DNA from: Flavobacterium akiainvivens
GTDB lineage: Bacteria; Bacteroidota; Bacteroidia; Flavobacteriales; Flavobacteriaceae
Reading direction: 5' to 3'
Assembly (NCBI RefSeq): GCF_001278115.1
Contig: NZ_LIYD01000005.1
Coordinates: 3,375,717 to 3,439,716 of the forward strand
Length of the DNA: 64,000 bases
Shown here: piece by piece, positions 16,824 through 25,060 of the stretch
Numbering within the stretch: position 1 is the first letter of the stretch
Layout of the letters: each line of letters starts with the position of its first letter
The notes under the pieces: generated by a model
Database searches by the model: none
Told to the model about the DNA's origin: nothing
The model's input: only the letters and a program-made list of their open reading frames with translations
Program-made: the position numbers and the translations under genes

Positions 16824-16890
16824 GCTCCGTAGGAGCGACATATCTATAGCATAATAATGTCTGTGTTAGAGGCTTGAGTCCCGTAGGGAC
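16824..16890. repeat. Two tandem REP-like hairpins behind rsmA
   Basis: GCTCCGTAGGAGC (16824-16836) and GTCCCGTAGGGAC (16878-16890) are near-perfect palindromes around CCGTAGG. Each is followed by a G(A/G)CATAT tail. The stem bases differ but compensate, which is expected of a structured interspersed repeat. The rest of 16775-17057 shows no gene. Confidence 0.7.
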
Positions 16891-17057
16891 GGCATATAAA
16901 CGACAATTATATCGGATTTCTCAAAAGCTTAGGTGTCTACTCTGTTTCTTATGCAGAAGCAGAGTACATATAGTATACAGTAAAGATAACAAGCGCTAAC
17001 TAATACAGGTTGAGAAATTTTCCTACATTAGTGCACCAAATTAATTATCCTTACACA

Positions 17058-18002
17058 ATGAAAAAAATACTCCTTTCCCTTACCCTGCTTGCAGGTGTTA
17101 CTGCCATAGCCCAAACCACCTTAGTACCTGATCCGCTTTTTGAACAGGCACTTGTAGATATGGAAATTGATACAGATGGTTTGGTAAACGGGCAAATAGC
17201 AACAGCAGATGCCGAAGCGGTAACTACGCTTGATATTAGCTATCTGTTTGGATGGTCTGGCAATCCGGAAGATTATATTCAGGATGTAACCGGCCTTGAA
17301 GCTTTTGTAAACCTGGAAAACCTTACAATACGCGGAACTATGATAGATAATCTTGATGTAAGTGCGCTTGTAAAGTTAAAAGACCTAAATTGTGCCGATA
17401 ATATGCTGGAAAGCATAGATGTCTCCAATAACCCGCTGCTTGAAATAATAATGGTTAACGGGGGTGGAGATGTATTGCCGCTTAATTCCATAAGTGAAAT
17501 TGATCTTAGTAATAATCCGCTTATTAAACAAATAATTGCTATTGGCATTGGTAAGATTGACCTGAGAAACGGAAACAACAATCCCGATATGCTCATTAAC
17601 GTAAGCGCTGGCGGATGGGGCCTTCCTCCGGAAGTAATTGTAGGCAATACCTGTATTGAAGTTGATGATGCACCAACAGCCCAAAATGGCGGTGCACCTT
17701 ATTCTGAATGGACCATACAACACATAAACAGGTCTTATAATTATGCTGCCGAGTGTATTATGGGTATTGATGATATAGCTGCCAAAATATCAATATATCC
17801 TAACCCGGCCAGCGGTATTTTGTACGTAAATGCACCCGAAGGGGCATCGCTTCAAATTATAGATTTTTCAGGCAGGGTGGTAAGCCAGTATCATAACGTT
17901 AATCAGTCTGTTTCCCTGTCGGGTATTGCTACCGGTACCTACCTGGTTAAGCTTGTAAGCGGGCAGCAGGTTGAAACGCAAAAGATTATAATTAAATCCT
18001 AA
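17058..18002 (+). CDS. T9SS-secreted leucine-rich repeat protein
   Basis: Surface or secreted protein of 314 residues from the ATG at 17058, which gives a signal peptide (MKKILLSLTLLAGVTAIAQ). The earlier ATG at 17010 places 16 non-signal residues first and was rejected. Residues 20-60 match the usual start of flavobacterial LRR cargo ('PDPLFEQALVDMEIDTDGLV'). Irregular leucine-rich units follow, such as 'LENLTIRGTMIDNLDVSALV', 'LKDLNCADNMLESIDVSNNP' and 'ISEIDLSNNPLI'. The C-terminal type A sorting domain starts 'ISIYPNPASGILYV' and ends 'TQKIIIKS'. It probably binds another protein or a glycan; the target is unknown. Confidence 0.87.
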   Translation: MKKILLSLTLLAGVTAIAQTTLVPDPLFEQALVDMEIDTDGLVNGQIATADAEAVTTLDISYLFGWSGNPEDYIQDVTGLEAFVNLENLTIRGTMIDNLDVSALVKLKDLNCADNMLESIDVSNNPLLEIIMVNGGGDVLPLNSISEIDLSNNPLIKQIIAIGIGKIDLRNGNNNPDMLINVSAGGWGLPPEVIVGNTCIEVDDAPTAQNGGAPYSEWTIQHINRSYNYAAECIMGIDDIAAKISIYPNPASGILYVNAPEGASLQIIDFSGRVVSQYHNVNQSVSLSGIATGTYLVKLVSGQQVETQKIIIKS

Positions 18003-18051
18003 AACCACATTTTCTTTAAATACAGGCAGGCTGTAATTTAACAGAAGGTAG

Positions 18052-18059
18052 TATCTTTG
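18052..18059 (+). promoter_or_regulatory. Promoter -7 element of mgtE
   Basis: TATCTTTG matches TAnnTTTG. It leaves a leader of about 60 nt before the ATG at 18124. Confidence 0.5.
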
Positions 18060-18123
18060 GGCTGCCTTACGGTGCTTTTGCGTGTAGGCACTTTATAGAC
18101 ATTACCCTTAAAAACAGCCGCCT

Positions 18124-19476
18124 ATGGAGTTTAAAATCAGCAGGGACTTTCTTGCCCAGATAGAGCAATTGGTTAGCGAAAACCGTGAACAGGAGCTGTA
18201 CCAGCTTCTCAACGAGCTGCACTATGCCGATATTGCCGAAATTATGGGCGAGCTGGATGACGCTGATGCTTCATACATTTTCCACATCCTCGACAGTGAG
18301 AAAACGGCCGAAATACTACTGGAGCTTGACGAAGAGGTGCGTGAAAAGATACTCCGCAACCTTTCGCCCAAGGAAATTGCCGAAGAGCTTGATGAGCTGA
18401 GTACCGACGACGCGGCCGATATTATAGCCGAGCTTCCTGCCGAAGTGAAGGAGGAGGTAATCAGCGAAATCCAGGACGTTGAGCACGCCAAAGACATTGT
18501 AGACCTGTTGCGTTATGACGAAGATACCGCCGGTGGTTTGATGGGTAAGGAGCTTGTAAGAGTTAACGAAAACTGGAACGTGCTTACCTGCGTGCGCGAA
18601 ATGCGCGAACAGGCAGCAAACGTGCAGCGCGTACACTCCATATATGTTATTGATGATGAAGACCGCCTTAAGGGCCGCCTTTCATTAAAAGACCTGCTGG
18701 TTACCAGTACCAAAACGCCCATTAGCGAGGTATACATCCGCAAGGTAGATTTTGTAAAGGTAAATACCCCCGGTGTAGAGGTGGCGCGTATCATGCAGCG
18801 TTATGACCTTGAAGCCATACCCGTGGTAGATGAACTGGGCAGGCTTGTGGGCCGTATTACCATTGATGACATTGTAGACGTAATTAAGGAAGAAGCCGAC
18901 AAGGATTACCAGCTGGCAGCGGGTATCAGCCAGGACGTAGAGGCCGATGACAGCATATTAGACCTTACCCGTGCGCGCCTTCCGTGGCTTGTTTTAGCGC
19001 TGTTGGGGGGCTTTATCAGTGTAAAGCTGCTCAACGGGTTTAGCGGCGCTATGAACAACCATAAAGAGCTGTTTTTCTTTACCCCGCTTATTGCCGCGAT
19101 GGCCGGTAACGTGGGCGTACAGAGTAGCGCAATCATCGTTCAGGGTTTGGCAAACAACAGCATCTCCGGCTCGTTGTGGAACCGCCTTATTAAAGAGGTT
19201 TTGCTGAGCCTGCTAAACGGAACCATACTGGCGCTTATACTCATCATAGGCAGCCACCTGCTGCTCGATATGGGCTATGATGTGGGTATTACCGTAAGCA
19301 TATCGCTTATTTCGGTTATTATAATTGCTTCGCTCATTGGTACGTTTGTGCCCATATTGCTCAACCGTTTTGGCATAGACCCCGCCCTTGCCACCGGGCC
19401 GTTTATTACCACCAGTAACGATATTTGCGGTATCCTTATCTATTTTACGATAGCCAAAATGATACTTGGGTTTTAA
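18124..19476 (+). CDS. mgtE: Magnesium transporter MgtE
   Basis: Inner-membrane Mg2+ channel/transporter of 450 residues. Residues 1-130 are the acidic MgtE_N superhelix ('ELDDADASYIFHILD', 'LLELDEEVREKILRNL'). Residues about 135-260 are two CBS domains that sense intracellular Mg2+ (second at 'VDELGRLVGRITIDDIVDVI'). Five membrane helices follow from residue about 285, with the conserved 'PLIAAMAGNVGVQSSA' and the last helix 'TTSNDICGILIYF' carrying the pore Asp. No regulatory RNA was recognised in the leader. It converges with the next gene after only 12 nt. Confidence 0.96.
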   Translation: MEFKISRDFLAQIEQLVSENREQELYQLLNELHYADIAEIMGELDDADASYIFHILDSEKTAEILLELDEEVREKILRNLSPKEIAEELDELSTDDAADIIAELPAEVKEEVISEIQDVEHAKDIVDLLRYDEDTAGGLMGKELVRVNENWNVLTCVREMREQAANVQRVHSIYVIDDEDRLKGRLSLKDLLVTSTKTPISEVYIRKVDFVKVNTPGVEVARIMQRYDLEAIPVVDELGRLVGRITIDDIVDVIKEEADKDYQLAAGISQDVEADDSILDLTRARLPWLVLALLGGFISVKLLNGFSGAMNNHKELFFFTPLIAAMAGNVGVQSSAIIVQGLANNSISGSLWNRLIKEVLLSLLNGTILALILIIGSHLLLDMGYDVGITVSISLISVIIIASLIGTFVPILLNRFGIDPALATGPFITTSNDICGILIYFTIAKMILGF

Positions 19477-19488
19477 GCTATATAAGGA

Positions 19489-20415
19489 TTAAATACCATG
19501 CCAAATATAAATAGTAACTTTTTCGATTTTGTTATCTTTAATATCATATATCAGGCTGCCAAATTCATCTTTAAGCCTTATTCGGTAATAATAAAGCCTT
19601 TTTATGTCTTCAATACGTATTGTGCTTAAAGAAAACAATGGGATTTGTGTTGAAACGGGATATTTGTCAATCAGTTTCTTTTCTGCGTCTCCTTGTTTAA
19701 TACCGTTTATATCCCAACCAGAATCAGGATTGGTAATCACAACTGCAATAAGGTCTCGGCTAAAATAAATAGTATCACTTTCTGAATAATATGCAGTATC
19801 AAAAGCTGCCCATTTATTAGCTTCCGGTTCTAATAATTTAAAAGTACCGTGGTCATTATTAAAATTATCAATAAACATATCTAAAGGTTTACCTTGATAT
19901 GAAATAGAATTTGCAGGTATTGAATCTTGCTCATAATCATCACGATAAACTGCATTGATTTGCCTGTTCAAAAATTCTCCAAAAAGATCTTTGCAGCTAC
20001 CGGTAAAAGCATTGTTTAATAACCGGTCTTTGTTGAAGTAGGCTTTTTGTTTATCTGGAAATATAATCCATTGATTGGTTTTGTCTGTAAAGATGGTATC
20101 AGTAAAAGTTCCTGAAATTACAAACATATGTGGAATTGTTTCGCCGCCCAGTATACCTTCCTCACAATAAAATTCGCGTGATTTCCACTTTAACGCCGCC
20201 TTTTTTAAATTAAGTAATTTATTTATAAAATCCTGGTTACTGCTTTCGGCAGTAATATAAGTAAACAAGAATGCTTCAGACGGATATTTCACAAAGGTTA
20301 CAACTGAGCAGGGACCATCGGTAAGTTCATCAATAAGCCGATAAGCTGTCAGGTGCATTTTTTCCTGTCCGAAACAGGTAATGCCGAAAAGCAGTATGAG
20401 GAGTAGTTGTTTCAT
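19489..20415 (-). CDS. Unknown exported protein
   Basis: 308 residues with a short signal peptide (MKQLLLILLFGITCFGQ). The mature protein is mixed alpha/beta, with a Cys in 'ELTDGPCSVVTF' and another in 'REFYCEEGILGG', and no T9SS tail. No domain recognised. It is divergent from the dehydrogenase-VOC gene (80 nt apart) and tail-to-tail with mgtE. Confidence 0.75.
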   Translation of the reverse strand: MKQLLLILLFGITCFGQEKMHLTAYRLIDELTDGPCSVVTFVKYPSEAFLFTYITAESSNQDFINKLLNLKKAALKWKSREFYCEEGILGGETIPHMFVISGTFTDTIFTDKTNQWIIFPDKQKAYFNKDRLLNNAFTGSCKDLFGEFLNRQINAVYRDDYEQDSIPANSISYQGKPLDMFIDNFNNDHGTFKLLEPEANKWAAFDTAYYSESDTIYFSRDLIAVVITNPDSGWDINGIKQGDAEKKLIDKYPVSTQIPLFSLSTIRIEDIKRLYYYRIRLKDEFGSLIYDIKDNKIEKVTIYIWHGI

Positions 20416-20470
20416 AAGGGTTGGTTTATACTAAAGTAACGAATATCTGCCCGAAAAATTCTGTAATGCA

Positions 20471-20478
20471 TAACTTTG
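20471..20478 (+). promoter_or_regulatory. Promoter -7 element of the dehydrogenase-VOC gene
   Basis: TAACTTTG, 17 nt before the ATG at 20496. Confidence 0.55.
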
Positions 20479-20487
20479 TACTTCAAC

Positions 20488-20515
20488 ACTGAACTATGAA
20501 CAACGAACAGCAAAC
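20488..20515 (+). repeat. GAAC-heptamer array spanning the start codon
   Basis: Four successive heptamers (ACTGAAC, TATGAAC, AACGAAC, AGCAAAC) of the same type as the arrays at 28289-29039 and 46731-46797. The second heptamer supplies the ATG of the dehydrogenase-VOC gene. Confidence 0.55.
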
Positions 20516-21860
20516 AGTTAAAATCCTCCATATAGACTCTAACCACCCCACGCTGTGGCAGCAGCTGGAAGACGCCGGGTTTACCAATGAAGCCGATTAT
20601 ACATCTACAAAACAAGAAGTAGAGGCAAAAATAGCCGGGTACAACGGCATTGTTATCCGCAGCCGTTTTAAAATAGACCATACGTTTTTAGATGCCGCCA
20701 CCAACCTGCAGTTTATTGCACGCGTAGGGGCCGGCCTCGAAAGCATTGACTGCGATTATGCCGAAAGCAAGGGTATACACCTTATAGCCGCGCCCGAAGG
20801 CAACCGCAATGCCGTGGGCGAACAGGCGCTGGGTATGCTGCTGTCTTTATTCAACAACCTGAACAAGGCCGACAGGGAAATACGCTCCGGGCAGTGGGTG
20901 CGCGAGGGCAACCGCGGGCACGAGCTCGACGGTAAAACCGTGGGCATTATAGGCTATGGCAACATGGGCAAAAGCTTTGCGAAGAAATTGCGCGGGTTTG
21001 ACGTTGAGGTGCTGTGCTATGATATAAAGCCTTTTGTGGGCGATGCCAATGCAAAACAGGTTACCCTTGAAGAACTACAGCAAAAGGCCGATGTGCTGAG
21101 CCTGCACACCCCGTGGACGGAACTGACTGATAAAATGGTGAACACCGACTTCATAAACGCATTTGCCAAGCCGTTCTGGCTTATTAATACCGCCCGTGGT
21201 AAAAGCGTGGTAACGGCCAATTTGGCCGAAGCGCTTAAGAATGGTAAGGTATTAGGTGCGGCACTCGATGTGCTGGAGTATGAAAAGCTGTCTTTTGAAA
21301 CCCTGTTTACCGATGGCGGAATCCCGGAAGCATTTCAATACCTGCTCAATGCACAAAATGTACTATTAACCCCACACGTGGCAGGGTGGACATTTGAAAG
21401 CCACCGCGGCCTGGCACAGGTTATTGTAGATAAAATTAAGGCAGTATACTTTGGCAATACAGCAAGCGATGTAGCCGAAGAACGCGTTACCGGTATTGGC
21501 GGGTTTTTCTTTAAGTCGGCTAACCCGGCCGCTTTACGCGAATGGTACAGCAAACACCTGGGGCTTAAGACCGATAATTACGGCAGTACCTTTTGGTGGA
21601 CAGACGAAAAAGGCAACGCCGCCAGTACACAGTGGTCGCCCTTTACCGCTGATACTACCTATTTTGCCCCGTCTGAAAAGCAGTTTATGCAAAACTTCCG
21701 TGTAAGGGATTTAGACAGCCTGCTGGTAAAACTAACAGCAGAAGGCGTTACCCTTGCGGGCGAACCCGAAACCTACGATTACGGTAAGTTTGCATGGGTG
21801 CTCGACCCCGAAGGAAACAAGATAGAACTCTGGGAACCAAACGACAAACATTTGTTATAG
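20496..21860 (+). CDS. D-2-hydroxyacid dehydrogenase fused to a VOC (glyoxalase-fold) domain
   Basis: One frame of 454 residues with two unrelated domains. Residues 1-320 form an NAD-dependent D-2-hydroxyacid dehydrogenase of the SerA/phosphoglycerate dehydrogenase type: NAD motif GIIGYGNMG (about 150), Arg234 in 'INTARGKS', Glu in 'LDVLEYEK' and His294 in 'LTPHVAGWTFES'. Residues from about 330 are a VOC domain opening 'RVTGIGGFFFKSANP', with 'WYSKHLGL', 'TFWWTDEKG' and the end 'FAWVLDPEGNKIELWEP', which is the usual form of stand-alone VOC proteins. The linker (about 318-329) is short and in frame. The dehydrogenase may make a serine precursor or reduce another 2-oxoacid; the role of the VOC half is unknown. 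It is monocistronic with its own promoter. Confidence 0.92.
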   Translation: MNNEQQTVKILHIDSNHPTLWQQLEDAGFTNEADYTSTKQEVEAKIAGYNGIVIRSRFKIDHTFLDAATNLQFIARVGAGLESIDCDYAESKGIHLIAAPEGNRNAVGEQALGMLLSLFNNLNKADREIRSGQWVREGNRGHELDGKTVGIIGYGNMGKSFAKKLRGFDVEVLCYDIKPFVGDANAKQVTLEELQQKADVLSLHTPWTELTDKMVNTDFINAFAKPFWLINTARGKSVVTANLAEALKNGKVLGAALDVLEYEKLSFETLFTDGGIPEAFQYLLNAQNVLLTPHVAGWTFESHRGLAQVIVDKIKAVYFGNTASDVAEERVTGIGGFFFKSANPAALREWYSKHLGLKTDNYGSTFWWTDEKGNAASTQWSPFTADTTYFAPSEKQFMQNFRVRDLDSLLVKLTAEGVTLAGEPETYDYGKFAWVLDPEGNKIELWEPNDKHLL

Positions 21861-21976
21861 AAGTGTTATAAAACATTATTGTAAAATACAGATTGGTTAA
21901 TTTAGAATACTCAAAACAGGAGTATTACCCGAAAATCCTTAAAAGAGTAGGGCCAATCCAACTAAATTTTACAATT

Positions 21977-22348
21977 ATGATTGAATGGTATTTAAAGGCA
22001 GTAAGAGACAATTATGCCAATTTTGAAGGCCGCGCTTCAAGGCCGGAGTACTGGTATTTCTTTTTAGCTAACTTTCTTGTAGGCTTTATTTTAGGCTTTA
22101 TAGGTGCTATAGTGCCCATTGTTATGTACGTAAGTTATTTATATTCATTAGCAGTATTGGTGCCAAGTATTGCTGCAGCAGTGAGAAGGATACATGATGT
22201 TGGTAAAAGCGGATGGTACGTGCTGATACCTATTTATAATATTGTACTGTTAGCCACCGAAGGCCAAAACGGCCCTAACGAGTTTGGCCCTGACCCTGTT
22301 AACCCATATAACGAGCTTAACGATATCGGCAGGCCCGATGTATATTAA
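21977..22348 (+). CDS. DUF805 family membrane protein
   Basis: 123 residues from the ATG at 21977. The longer frame from a TTG at 21893 adds residues unlike the family. It opens with the DUF805 signature 'WYLKAVRDNYANFEGRASRP', followed by 'EYWYF'. Three or four membrane helices follow (about 27-95), then 'RRIHDVGKSGWYVLIPIYN' and a Pro/Asn-rich tail ('GPNEFGPDP'). Inner-membrane protein of unknown function. A bidirectional terminator follows. Confidence 0.9.
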   Translation: MIEWYLKAVRDNYANFEGRASRPEYWYFFLANFLVGFILGFIGAIVPIVMYVSYLYSLAVLVPSIAAAVRRIHDVGKSGWYVLIPIYNIVLLATEGQNGPNEFGPDPVNPYNELNDIGRPDVY

Positions 22349-22354
22349 TAAACT

Positions 22355-22384
22355 AAAAGTCCCGCCACATGGCGGGACTTTTTT
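22355..22384. terminator. Bidirectional terminator between DUF805 and the acyltransferase
   Basis: AAAAGTCCCGCC (22355-22366) and GGCGGGACTTTT (22371-22382) form a perfect 12-bp stem around ACAT, with T runs on both strands. It serves both convergent genes. Confidence 0.88.
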
Positions 22385-22397
22385 ATATTCTTTGTTT

Positions 22398-24218
22398 TTA
22401 CAGCGCTTCTCCCTTTTCGGCCAGTTTGCGCTCCAGCTCAGCCTGAAACTCCTCCATAACGGGGCGCACAGTGCTCTCCGGCAGGTCGGCAATTCGTATA
22501 TACATAAGCCCGTCTATGGCGTTATTAAACAGCGGGTCTACGTTAAAGGCAATAACGCGGGCGTTTTGCTTAATGTATTTTTTAATAAGTACCGGCAGGC
22601 GCAGGTTGCCCGGCTCTACCTCCTCAATAAACTTGTCAAACTTGTTCAGGTCGGCCTCAGCCTCTTCAAACACAAAATCTTTATCGGCATCCTTAAGCTT
22701 TACCTTATATTCCTTTTTAGGGTGCACATACTGCGCAATGTAAGGGTCATAGTAGTGCGATTTCATAAACTCAATCATAAGCGATTTACTAAAATCGCTA
22801 AACTGGTTGCTTATGCTTACGCCACCTATAAGAAATTTATGTTCAGGGTAGTGTAGCGTTAAATGCACAATGCCTTTCCATAGCAAAAACAGCGGCATGG
22901 GCTTTTGCTGGTAGTCTTTTATAATAAAGGCACGGCCCATTTCTATGCTCTTGCTCATCATATCATACAGCTCAGGCTCAAAACGGAAAAGGTCGTGCAG
23001 GTAAAACCCGTCTATACCATATTTTTTGTATATCTCGCTGCCAAGGCCCATGCGGTAGGCACCGGCAATTTGCTTGGCATCATCATCCCATAAAAACATG
23101 TGGTGGTAATACCTGTCATACTGGTCTATATCAAGGCTCTCATTAGTGCCTTCGCCTACCTCGCGGAAGGTAATTTCGCGCAGGCGGCCCAGTTCATGCA
23201 GTATGGTGGGGATTTTATCGGCAGAGGTAAAAAATACCTCATAATTTTTGCTTTGTAACAGCCTCGAATCGCCTTTGCGTAATTTTGCAATCTCTTCAAG
23301 AATCTTGTCTGCCTGTGCAGGGCCTGCAATTTGCTTGGGCTCTTTAGTAGTGGTTAGCTTCAGGTTAAGGTTGCTGGTATCTATAAGCTTGGTTTCTTTC
23401 TCAAACGGGTTGGCCAGCATATAGGTTTTCTTTCTCAGGAATTCGCCATACTCTTCAGCATTCTGGAATTCATCCTGCTCTGCAACCGATATGGGTTTGC
23501 CAATGCGCACCTTTATAACCCTCTTTTTTTGTGTTAACAGCTCGCTGGGCAGCTTGGCCGTGCGCAGGGTGTCGCTTAAACGACTCAGCCAGTAAAACAG
23601 CCTGCTGTTCTTAGCGTGGAAATAAATGGGCACTACCGGAACCTTAGCCTTTTTAATCAGCTTTATGGCACCTTCCTCCCACGGGCGGTCTACCATAAGC
23701 TTGCCGTCTTTGTAAGTACTAACCTCACCGGCCGGAAAAATCCCCAGGGGCTTGCCGTCGCTCAGGTGGCGCAGGGCATCTTTAATACCGGCCACGCTGC
23801 TCTTGGCATCCTTGTGGTTTTCAAACGGGTTAACGGGCATTACATAAGGCTTAAGCGGCTCTATGCGGTGCAGTAAAAAGTTGGCTATAATTTTAAAGTT
23901 AGGCTCCTTTTCTACCATTAGCTTTAAAAGGAGAATACCGTCTATGCCACCAAGGGGGTGGTTAGAAACGGTTATATAAGCACCGCTTTTAGGCAGGCGC
24001 TTCAGGTCTTCTTCAGGTATTTCAAACTTTATCTCAAACTCATCAAGTATGGCGTTTAGAAACTCCAGGTCGCTCAGGTGTTTCTGACGGTCATATATCT
24101 TGTTCATTGTAGATATCTTGAGGATTTTCATCAGGAGCCATCCTGAGAATGTCCCTAAAAAACCGTATTTGTCTGTCTTAATTGCTTTTGCAACCTCTTT
24201 AGGGGTAACTAAACTCAT
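22398..24218 (-). CDS. Two-domain acyltransferase (PlsC-like + GNAT/OlsB-like), OlsF type
   Basis: 606 residues. Residues about 70-270 are a lysophospholipid acyltransferase domain with 'VSNHPLGGIDG', where His87 and Asp93 are five residues apart (HX5D, against HX4D in PlsC), and 'PLGIFPAGEVSTY'. Residues about 310-600 are an OlsB-like N-acyltransferase of the hemolysin/GNAT group: 'ILHELGRLREITFREVGEGT', 'DIDQYDRYYHHMFLWD', 'QIAGAYRMGLG'. This layout matches OlsF, described as making ornithine lipid in one protein, with relatives in Flavobacterium making amino-acid lipids. The likely product is an ornithine or glycine lipid of the envelope. A TATCTTTG element lies at 24245-24252. Confidence 0.82.
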   Translation of the reverse strand: MSLVTPKEVAKAIKTDKYGFLGTFSGWLLMKILKISTMNKIYDRQKHLSDLEFLNAILDEFEIKFEIPEEDLKRLPKSGAYITVSNHPLGGIDGILLLKLMVEKEPNFKIIANFLLHRIEPLKPYVMPVNPFENHKDAKSSVAGIKDALRHLSDGKPLGIFPAGEVSTYKDGKLMVDRPWEEGAIKLIKKAKVPVVPIYFHAKNSRLFYWLSRLSDTLRTAKLPSELLTQKKRVIKVRIGKPISVAEQDEFQNAEEYGEFLRKKTYMLANPFEKETKLIDTSNLNLKLTTTKEPKQIAGPAQADKILEEIAKLRKGDSRLLQSKNYEVFFTSADKIPTILHELGRLREITFREVGEGTNESLDIDQYDRYYHHMFLWDDDAKQIAGAYRMGLGSEIYKKYGIDGFYLHDLFRFEPELYDMMSKSIEMGRAFIIKDYQQKPMPLFLLWKGIVHLTLHYPEHKFLIGGVSISNQFSDFSKSLMIEFMKSHYYDPYIAQYVHPKKEYKVKLKDADKDFVFEEAEADLNKFDKFIEEVEPGNLRLPVLIKKYIKQNARVIAFNVDPLFNNAIDGLMYIRIADLPESTVRPVMEEFQAELERKLAEKGEAL

Positions 24219-24244
24219 CTACATTATCGTGTTTCGGCGGAAAA

Positions 24245-24252
24245 CAAAGATA
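24245..24252 (-). promoter_or_regulatory. Promoter -7 element of the OlsF-type gene
   Basis: TATCTTTG on the minus strand, 26 nt before the ATG at 24218. Confidence 0.5.
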
Positions 24253-24336
24253 ACAATAATCCTTAAACGTTAACCTTTGCCGTTTTTTTTATTGAATTAA
24301 CACTTCTTTTGCCGTAACGCCCTGTTATGTGCAACG

Positions 24337-24996
24337 TTACTTGGCGTGTACCCGGGGGCGGGCGTTTATTTGTACCACATCGTCTTTAATTATGGCATAG
24401 GCAATGTCATTTTCCTGCATTTCCATAACATAAGTGCCGGTAAATTCGCCAAAGGCAGGCAGTATCATTTGATGTTGCGTGCGAAAAAAACACGGCAGCT
24501 TCATGCTTTGCCTCCCCATGCCCATAAGGCGCACCGCAGGGTGTATATGGCCCGATAGCGTAAACAAACCCTCACGCTCTTCGGGGTGGTGGGTAAGCAA
24601 AAAACCGCCCGTAACCCATTCACTCACAACCGTTATGTTAATATTATGATACTGCTGTGGCGCAATAATATCGTGATTGCCTGCTATTAATATTATGGGA
24701 ATACCCGTGCGTTCTGCCCACTCGGCAAACAGCTGCCACTCGTTATTGAGCGTGCTGTGAAATAAGTCGCCCAAAAAGCAGATGCTCTCGGGGCTAAAAA
24801 AATCTACGGCGGCATCAAGCTTCCTGAAATTGCTGAATAGTGCATTATCCGGCAGTGCCGCCCCAAACTTGCGGAAGTGCGATATCTTGCCCAGGTGCGC
24901 ATCGGCAATAAGCAGCATCCGGCGCTCTGCCCAGTACAGCGCACCGCTGCAATGCAGCACAAAGCTGTGGCCGTTAATGTTGGTTTGTAATGTCAT
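24337..24996 (-). CDS. pdeM: PdeM-type metallophosphoesterase
   Basis: 219-residue calcineurin-like phosphoesterase of the ligase-associated DNA damage response endonuclease (PdeM) family. Metal-binding motifs in order: D-x-H in 'LIADAHLGK', GD in 'ICFLGDLFHS', GNHD in 'IAGNHDI' and GHIHP in 'LSGHIHPAV'. In many bacteria pdeM lies with a DNA ligase and a DEAD/H helicase. Neither is present here, so the assignment rests on sequence alone. Confidence 0.85.
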   Translation of the reverse strand: MTLQTNINGHSFVLHCSGALYWAERRMLLIADAHLGKISHFRKFGAALPDNALFSNFRKLDAAVDFFSPESICFLGDLFHSTLNNEWQLFAEWAERTGIPIILIAGNHDIIAPQQYHNINITVVSEWVTGGFLLTHHPEEREGLFTLSGHIHPAVRLMGMGRQSMKLPCFFRTQHQMILPAFGEFTGTYVMEMQENDIAYAIIKDDVVQINARPRVHAK

Positions 24997-25013
24997 TAGC
25001 CATTTTTAAACAC

Positions 25014-25040
25014 AAAAACCATACCCGCAGGCATGGCTTT
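25014..25040 (-). terminator. Terminator of the sugar dehydrogenase gene
   Basis: CCATACC (25019-25025) pairs with GGCATGG (25030-25036) with one mismatch. On the minus strand a run of T follows. Confidence 0.6.
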
Positions 25041-25060
25041 ATATTCAGAAGGGTGTTTTT

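Noticed and set aside
17900..18123. Mg2+ riboswitch before mgtE
   Set aside because: The leader of about 60 nt after the -7 element is too short and lacks recognisable M-box or ykkC-type sequence.
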